A stretch of DNA of 64,000 nucleotides from Fen-183 sp036504335. Lineage in GTDB: Bacteria; Acidobacteriota; Thermoanaerobaculia; UBA5066. Positions 59,231 to 64,000 of this stretch are shown here, in pieces. The notes below the pieces were generated by a model. That model worked only from the letters and a program-made list of their open reading frames with translations. It had not been told where the DNA came from and ran no database searches. The stretch spans positions 9,394-73,393 of the forward strand of contig DASXVJ010000016.1 of assembly GCA_036504335.1 (NCBI GenBank), given 5' to 3'. How positions within the stretch are numbered: position 1 is the first letter of the stretch; every line of letters begins with the position of its first letter. Both the position numbers and the translations under genes were made by a program.

Positions 59231-60447
59231 GCCGGGAAAAAGAGGAACGTGATCAGGACGAACAGCGGCAGCAGAACGGCGGCCGCGCGGGCCGCAAAGC
59301 CGAAGAACGACGGCATGGCGACCCCGTGCGACACGGCGATCGAGCGCACGAGGAAGTTGGGCCCGTTGCCGATGTAGGTCAGGGCGCCGAAGAACACGGC
59401 GCCCGCCGAGATCGCCTCGAGGACTCTCGCGGGCACGCCGGCGACCTCGGGCCGGCCGAGCCCGCGGGCGAGGGCGAAGAACGCCGCGTACGTCGGCGCG
59501 TTGTCGAGCCAGGCGGAAAGGGCGCCCGTCGCCCAGAAGAACTGGGCGGGCCGCGTGAGCCCGAGCGTGGGGGCACGCTCCCGGAGCACGGCGAGCGCGG
59601 GCTCCATCGTGACGAAAATGCCCGCGAAGAGGACGGCGACCTCGAGGATCGGATTCCACGAGAAGCGCGTCTCGGCCCGCTGTCCTCGCGGCGTGAGCGG
59701 GAAGCTGAGGGCCGCGCAGGCGAGGTACGCGGCTTCGCGCCAGGGCGCCTTGAGGAGGGCCGTGGCGGCCACGATGGCGGCGAGGAGCGGGAGGTTCCAG
59801 AGGCCCGAAACACGGATCGGGCGGAGGGTGGTCTCGTCGGCCCGGATGGCTTCGCGGGGCTCGGCCGCGTAGCGCCTCCTCTCCACGATGAAATAGGTAC
59901 CGAGGAGCGCCGCGAGCGCCAGGGCCCAGATCGGGGCGAGACGCAGGGTCCAGAGGAACGGAACTCCCGCGAGGTACCCGAGGAAGAGGGGCGGGTCTCC
60001 GAGGGGCGTCAGCAGGCCGCCCGCGTTCGAGACGACGAGGATGAAGAACAGGACCGTGTGTGAGACGTTCTTCCGTTCGGAGTTGACCTCGAGGACGAGC
60101 CGGATGAGGAGCATCGAGGCACCCGTCGTGCCGATGATCGAGGCGAGGATGCCGCCGGTCAGGAGGAGGCCGACGTTCGTGGCCGGGTGAGCGGGGATGT
60201 CTCCGGTGACGCGGATTCCCGACGTCACGACGTAGAGCGAGCCGAGGAGGAGGACGAACGCGACGTATTCGGGCGCGACGTGCCCGAGGGCCCCCGGGCG
60301 GCCGAAGGCGACCGGCAGCGCCGCGAGGCCCGCGACGAGCGCCTGGAAACCCGGCCTGCCCCAGCGCCCGGGAACGGCGAGGGGCAGGACGGCGATCGAG
60401 AGGAGCAGAGCCGAAAAGGGGAGGAGCCAGAGGGCGGGCGTCTGCAT
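59227..60447 (-). CDS. NhaD/ArsB-type ion transporter
   Basis: 406 residues and about 11 hydrophobic helices. NVGLLLTGGILASIIGTTGASMLLIRLVL and SNAGGLLTPLGDPPLFLGYL contain the conserved GTT/GD motifs of the ArsB/NhaD ion-transporter superfamily, and ATGALSAWLDNAPTY the second-half motif. Sodium-proton exchange is the likeliest function. Confidence 0.8.
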   Translation of the reverse strand: MQTPALWLLPFSALLLSIAVLPLAVPGRWGRPGFQALVAGLAALPVAFGRPGALGHVAPEYVAFVLLLGSLYVVTSGIRVTGDIPAHPATNVGLLLTGGILASIIGTTGASMLLIRLVLEVNSERKNVSHTVLFFILVVSNAGGLLTPLGDPPLFLGYLAGVPFLWTLRLAPIWALALAALLGTYFIVERRRYAAEPREAIRADETTLRPIRVSGLWNLPLLAAIVAATALLKAPWREAAYLACAALSFPLTPRGQRAETRFSWNPILEVAVLFAGIFVTMEPALAVLRERAPTLGLTRPAQFFWATGALSAWLDNAPTYAAFFALARGLGRPEVAGVPARVLEAISAGAVFFGALTYIGNGPNFLVRSIAVSHGVAMPSFFGFAARAAAVLLPLFVLITFLFFPA

Positions 60448-60482
60448 CTCGCGCCGATGATCCGATAACCGCGCCGTGCGGG

Positions 60483-61649
60483 CTAGAAGACGTAGAGAGC
60501 GTTCAGGAACACGGTCGCCTGATTGCCCTTGAAGGCGCCGTCGTTCTTGACGAAGACGTCCGTGCTCGACCAGTCGACGCGCAGGTCAGCGCGGAAGACG
60601 AGGTGGGGCGTCGCCTTCCACTCGGGCGTGACGGTCACCTCCGTGAGTTTTTGAGAGGCGCCCGTCCGGGCGCCGTCCGAGTCGTCGACGTGCTCGGCCC
60701 TGAGGCAGAAGGCGAAGGCGTCGCTCAGCCCGAGTCGGGCATAACCGGCGATCGCCGACCAGGAAGCCGTCTCTCCGGGCGTCACGGCGCCCTTTTCGCT
60801 GCCGTACACGGCCTCGACCGTGAAGGCGGTCAAGTCGTTGAGCTTCCACTGCGCCACGACGTCGAACGTCGCCCGCGGATCGGAGTTCACGTTTGCGCGC
60901 TCGGGGCCCGCCATAAAGTTCCCGGAGACCGTGACGGCCTTCGAGGGCGTCCACGCGATCTGGGCGCCGATGCTCTTGGACGCGTTGTTGTCCCGGGCGA
61001 CGTCCCAGCCGTTCACGATCTCCAGCATCCCGGCCAGCTGTTCGCTGAACGTGTAAGACGCCTTCAGGCCGGTGTGCGCGTAGGGAAGCGTCAATCCGAA
61101 GAGGAACCCCCGGGTCGCGTTGTCGTTCCATCCGTCGTACCCGTCGATCACCTCGAAGCCGAAGTGCGTCACGAACTTCCCGAGGTCGAGGCGCAGACCG
61201 CTCCCGACCGGCGCGATCCAGCTCACGAATGCCTGCTGGAGGTCGACGTCCTGCCCCTGGAGGAGGCCGTACGACGACGAGACGCGGGGAATCGAGGAGC
61301 CTGCCACGAAATCCACGCGGAAGCCGGCTTCTCCGGGCTTGCTGACGGCCTTCTGAAAGACGATCTCGGCGACGTCCACCTTGAAGGTGTTGTCGTCGAA
61401 GTCGAATGCCCGGAGCTGATTCGTTCCGGTGTCGGGCCGGTTGAAGTTGTACGAGTAGCTCGCCGAGACGAAGGCGTTGACGGAGATCTCCTCGAACCAG
61501 GGCTTCGCCGCCGACGGCGGCGCGGCTGCGGGCGGATTCGGCGGAAGAACGGCCGGGGGAACGACGTCGGCGGCGGATGCGAAGCTGGACGAAAGGAATA
61601 GAGCTCCCGCGAGGGCGGCCCGAAGGCCGCCCGAAATGGGCTTTTGCAT
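60483..61649 (-). CDS. Outer-membrane beta-barrel porin (BBP2-like)
   Basis: 388 residues. Signal peptide (MQKPISGGLRAALAGALFLSSSFASAAD), a Pro/Ala linker, then alternating amphipathic strands ending in LNALYVF, the C-terminal aromatic signature for outer-membrane insertion. It lies 10 bp after glnK, suggesting control by nitrogen status and a role in ammonium or small-nutrient entry. Confidence 0.75.
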   Translation of the reverse strand: MQKPISGGLRAALAGALFLSSSFASAADVVPPAVLPPNPPAAAPPSAAKPWFEEISVNAFVSASYSYNFNRPDTGTNQLRAFDFDDNTFKVDVAEIVFQKAVSKPGEAGFRVDFVAGSSIPRVSSSYGLLQGQDVDLQQAFVSWIAPVGSGLRLDLGKFVTHFGFEVIDGYDGWNDNATRGFLFGLTLPYAHTGLKASYTFSEQLAGMLEIVNGWDVARDNNASKSIGAQIAWTPSKAVTVSGNFMAGPERANVNSDPRATFDVVAQWKLNDLTAFTVEAVYGSEKGAVTPGETASWSAIAGYARLGLSDAFAFCLRAEHVDDSDGARTGASQKLTEVTVTPEWKATPHLVFRADLRVDWSSTDVFVKNDGAFKGNQATVFLNALYVF

Positions 61650-61659
61650 GGCATCCCCG

Positions 61660-62025
61660 CTAGGCTTTCGCGAGGACCGTGACGGGGGTCAGGGCCTCGA
61701 CGTCGGCTTCGCCGGTGCGGATCCTCACGACGTGGTCGAGCTGCTGGACGAAGATCTTCCCGTCGCCCACCTGCCCGGTGCGCGCCGCGTCCGCGATGGC
61801 CTTGACCGTGACCTGCACGAACGGTTCGGAGACCGCGATATCCAGCCTCACCTTGTCGTGGAATTCGTAGAGGAGCGGATGCCCGCGGTAACTCTCCATG
61901 ACGGCTTTCTCACCGCCGTGGCCGGAGACCTGCTGAATCGTGAGCCCCTCGACCTCGGCCGCGAAGAGAGCGATCTTCACGTCCTCGAGCTTTTCGGGGC
62001 GAATGATGGCGGTGATCAGCTTCAT
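61660..62025 (-). CDS. glnK: PII signal-transduction protein, GlnK type, altered T-loop
   Basis: 121 residues. MKLITAIIRPEKLEDVKIAL and GKIFVQQLDHVVRIRTGE are PII signatures (ATP and 2-oxoglutarate site). Aligning without gaps to Escherichia coli GlnB, Tyr46 is kept, but position 51, the uridylylated Tyr, is Leu (SYRGHPLLYEF), and Gln39 is Glu. Next to amt, as GlnK is in most bacteria, where it blocks the channel. Regulation by uridylylation may not apply. Confidence 0.9.
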   Translation of the reverse strand: MKLITAIIRPEKLEDVKIALFAAEVEGLTIQQVSGHGGEKAVMESYRGHPLLYEFHDKVRLDIAVSEPFVQVTVKAIADAARTGQVGDGKIFVQQLDHVVRIRTGEADVEALTPVTVLAKA

Positions 62026-62036
62026 GGCGGCTCCCT

Positions 62037-63632
62037 TTACTTCCCGCCGGCCGGGGCCGGCTTCAGGACGGCGACCGCGGCGGCGGCAGCTGCCGGCCGG
62101 GCCACGACGACCGGTGTGTTGACGGTCGGACGGTCGCCCGCATATGCGGGAGCGGAGACCTCGTTGAAGTCGAGGCCCTGGATCTCCTGCTCGGGGGAGA
62201 CGCGCATCCCGACGGTGGCATCGAGGACCTTGAAGAGGACGAGGCTCGAGAGCCCGACCCAGACGAGGTTCGCGCCGATCCCGATCAGCTGGGCGACCAG
62301 CTGCTTGCCGTCCCCGTAGAAGAGACCGGCCACCCCGGCCTCGGGCCCGCCGTTGAGGCCGCCGCCGTACGTCCCGTCGGCGAAGAGGCCGAGGGCGATC
62401 AGCCCCCAGGCGCCGTTGAATCCGTGGACCGCGATGGCGCCGACCGGATCGTCGATCTTGAGCGTGTTCTCGATGAACAGGGCCGCGTAGACGACGAGGA
62501 CGCCCGAGATCGCGCCGATCAGAACCGAAACCGGGGCGTTGACGAACGCGCACGGAGCGGTGATCGCGACGAGGCCCGCGAGCATCCCGTTCGCGCTCAT
62601 CGACGGGTCGGGCCGCCCGTACTTCTTCCAGGTCACGAGGAACGCAAGCAGGGCCCCCGAGGCCGAGGCGAGCATCGTGTTCGTGGCGACGACCGAGATC
62701 CTCAGGTCCGTTCCCGCGAGCGTCGAGCCCGCGTTGAACCCGAACCAGCCGAACGCGAGGATGAAGCAGCCGAGGAGCGCCATCGGGAGGTTGTGGCCGG
62801 GAATCGCGCGGACCTCTCCCTTGACGTATTTGCCGATGCGGGGCCCGAGGACCTTCGCGCCGACGAACGCCATCACACCGCCCGTCAGGTGGACGACTCC
62901 GGAGCCGGCGAAGTCGACGTAGCCGTGGCCGAGGCCGGTGTACTTGCCGAGCGTCGAGAGCCAGCCGCCGCCCCAGGCCCAGTTCGCGAACAGGGGATAG
63001 ATGACCGCGGACGCCACGAAACCGTAGATCACGAACGCCGACAGCTTCCACCGCTCGGCCATCGAGCCGGTCGGGATCGTCAGGGCCGTGTCCATGAAGA
63101 CCATCTGGAAGAGGAAGATCGCGAAGGCCGCGACGTCGTACGAAACGCCGCTCAGGAAGAACCCGGTTCCGCCGAACAGGCCCCACAGGTTTCCGCCGAT
63201 CGTCGGGCCGATCAGCTTGCCCATCTCCGCCGGGGCCGAGAGCGCCGCGCCCATCGCGGCGCCGGAGCCGCCCATCTGAAGGGCGAAGCCGGCAATCCAG
63301 AAGCCGAGAATCCCGATGCCGTAGACCATGAAGTTCATCGTCATCGTGTGCGCGGCGTTCTTCGCGCGCGTGAAGCCGGTCTCCGCGAGTGCGAAGCCGG
63401 CCTGCATGAACATGACGAGGAAGCCGGCCATCAGCGTCCAGACGAAGTTGAGCGAGACCCGCGTCTGGCCGACGGCGGCTCCGATCTCTTCGATCGTCGG
63501 CTTGCCGGCGACCTTCGACGGAACGTTCGCGATCCCGCCTGTGTTCGCGCCCGAGGGATCGGCGGCCAGGAGCGCCCACGAGGTCGCCACGAGCCCGACC
63601 AGGAAAAGAACCGTGACCAGCTTCTTCTTCAT
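62037..63632 (-). CDS. amt: Ammonium transporter
   Basis: 531 residues with a signal-like first helix and eleven others. FMQAGFALAETGF, the twin-His channel residues in GVVHLTGGV and AIAVHGFNGAWG, and the phenylalanine gate region are conserved. The Ala-rich C-terminal extension (PTVNTPVVVARPAAAAAAVAVLKPAPAGGK) is longer than usual. Followed by glnK (11 bp) and the porin. Confidence 0.95.
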   Translation of the reverse strand: MKKKLVTVLFLVGLVATSWALLAADPSGANTGGIANVPSKVAGKPTIEEIGAAVGQTRVSLNFVWTLMAGFLVMFMQAGFALAETGFTRAKNAAHTMTMNFMVYGIGILGFWIAGFALQMGGSGAAMGAALSAPAEMGKLIGPTIGGNLWGLFGGTGFFLSGVSYDVAAFAIFLFQMVFMDTALTIPTGSMAERWKLSAFVIYGFVASAVIYPLFANWAWGGGWLSTLGKYTGLGHGYVDFAGSGVVHLTGGVMAFVGAKVLGPRIGKYVKGEVRAIPGHNLPMALLGCFILAFGWFGFNAGSTLAGTDLRISVVATNTMLASASGALLAFLVTWKKYGRPDPSMSANGMLAGLVAITAPCAFVNAPVSVLIGAISGVLVVYAALFIENTLKIDDPVGAIAVHGFNGAWGLIALGLFADGTYGGGLNGGPEAGVAGLFYGDGKQLVAQLIGIGANLVWVGLSSLVLFKVLDATVGMRVSPEQEIQGLDFNEVSAPAYAGDRPTVNTPVVVARPAAAAAAVAVLKPAPAGGK

Positions 63633-63659
63633 CGTTGCCTCCGGTTGCGTTGCGGTATC

Positions 63660-63673
63660 GCACGGCGCGTGCC
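63660..63673 (-). promoter_or_regulatory. Possible sigma-54 promoter of amt
   Basis: On the minus strand GGCACGCGCCGTGC gives GG-N10-GC, the -24/-12 spacing of sigma-54 promoters, with GGCACG matching the -24 box. Transcription would begin about 17 nt before the ATG at 63632, leaving room for the GGAGG site. The -12 box (GTGCG) is weak, and the sequence is also nearly palindromic. Confidence 0.4.
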
Positions 63674-63784
63674 GGAGGAGACGCGGGGGAAAGATCCTCT
63701 GGAAGTGGTTGTGGGGCAGCGGCTTGCGGCTCGTCTGCCCCGCGTTTTGAGGTGGCGAATCTCAGACAAAATTGTGAGAAGAAA

Positions 63785-63954
63785 GGAGAAGAGCTACGAA
63801 TATGTATGAGTTTGAAGGGCGGCGCCCGCGGGCGAGGCCGGTGCGGGCGGCGGTCGGCACCCTCCTGGCTGCGGGGTCGGCGCGCGACGGGTTCGCAGGC
63901 GACGAAACTGTCGGCGCACCCGGAGATTCCTACATATTCGTAGGACTCTTCTCC
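63785..63954. repeat. Long inverted repeat between amt and the next gene
   Basis: CTACGAATATGTA (63794-63806) and TACATATTCGTAG (63931-63943) are perfect 13-bp inverted arms; outside them GGAGAAGAG (63785-63793) and CTCTTCTCC (63946-63954) extend pairing after a two-base bulge. The 124-nt interior is GC-rich and has no supported gene. The right end touches the stop codon of the following gene. Confidence 0.7.
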
Positions 63955-64000
63955 CTAGGGCCGGAAGCGCGAGGGGTCGATGCCGTACTTGCCGACCTTG
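63955..64000 (-). CDS. C-terminal end of an unidentified protein
   Basis: The last 14 codons before TAG read KVGKYGIDPSRFRP. The gene enters from beyond the window on the minus strand. Too little is present to name it. Confidence 0.5.
   Translation of the reverse strand, partial: KVGKYGIDPSRFRP

Overview
The window is 64 kb of high-GC bacterial chromosome with strong G/C preference at third codon positions. The gene set (NADH dehydrogenase operon ending in rex, short-form glycogen phosphorylase, YIP1-type membrane protein, ECF sigma factor with a DGPF partner, amt-glnK with a beta-barrel porin) suggests a Gram-negative, probably respiratory bacterium. An Acidobacteriota-like origin is my guess from overall style and is not proven here. 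Several genes seem to be read from leaderless transcripts: a TANNNT-like -10 box lies 6 to 10 nt before the start codon.

Layout. 1-8.6 kb: end of an ABC transport cluster, a membrane protein, an Fsr-like exporter, a zinc-ribbon membrane protein, glgP, a cupin protein, a quinone oxidoreductase and a DUF1801 protein. 8.9-20.5 kb (minus strand): nuoA-E-F-G-H-J-K-L-M-N followed by rex, with a near-perfect Rex operator before nuoA; nuoB, C, D and I are absent. 20.6-25.4 kb: glycosyltransferase, polysaccharide deacetylase, fabD, fabG, an acyl carrier protein, a hotdog protein and a PilZ protein in a tight run, then tRNA-Leu. 25.6-32.1 kb: a coiled-coil lipoprotein, RNase R, Der, a MerR regulator, a secreted protein and tRNA-Pro.

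32.1-45.4 kb: a 13.4-kb integrated element in the 3' end of tRNA-Pro, bounded by a 27-bp perfect direct repeat. It carries a DNA methyltransferase fused to a nuclease-like domain, a P63C protein, small proteins, a primase-helicase, a TerS-like protein, a terminase large subunit split into two genes, a reverse-strand membrane protein, an excisionase-like protein and a tyrosine integrase. I see no capsid, portal, protease or tail gene, so it looks like a phage satellite or a similar packaging-competent island.

45.4-64 kb: DGPF protein with an ECF42-like sigma factor; ArsR with a palindromic operator, a triple SRPBCC protein, DoxX and VOC proteins; a duplicated cytochrome c; NmrA, exported Glu-racemase-like, SDR, MoeZ-like, cystathionine beta-synthase, PanE, NhaD-like, porin, GlnK and Amt genes.

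The most unusual observation is a family of imperfect hairpin repeats. A left arm around TTCTTAGAA pairs with a right arm around TTCTAAGAA 30 to 250 nt further on. Eight pairs occur in the first 31 kb and none in the rest. They sit inside reading frames (RNase R, FabD, NuoG, a zinc-ribbon protein, a membrane protein), straddle gene junctions, and supply the stop codons of nuoF and der. Where the standard core would put a stop in frame, the core is changed, and at 22.1 kb both arms are changed together so that pairing is kept. They resemble in behaviour the palindromic elements that enter Rickettsia genes, but the sequence family is not one I recognise.
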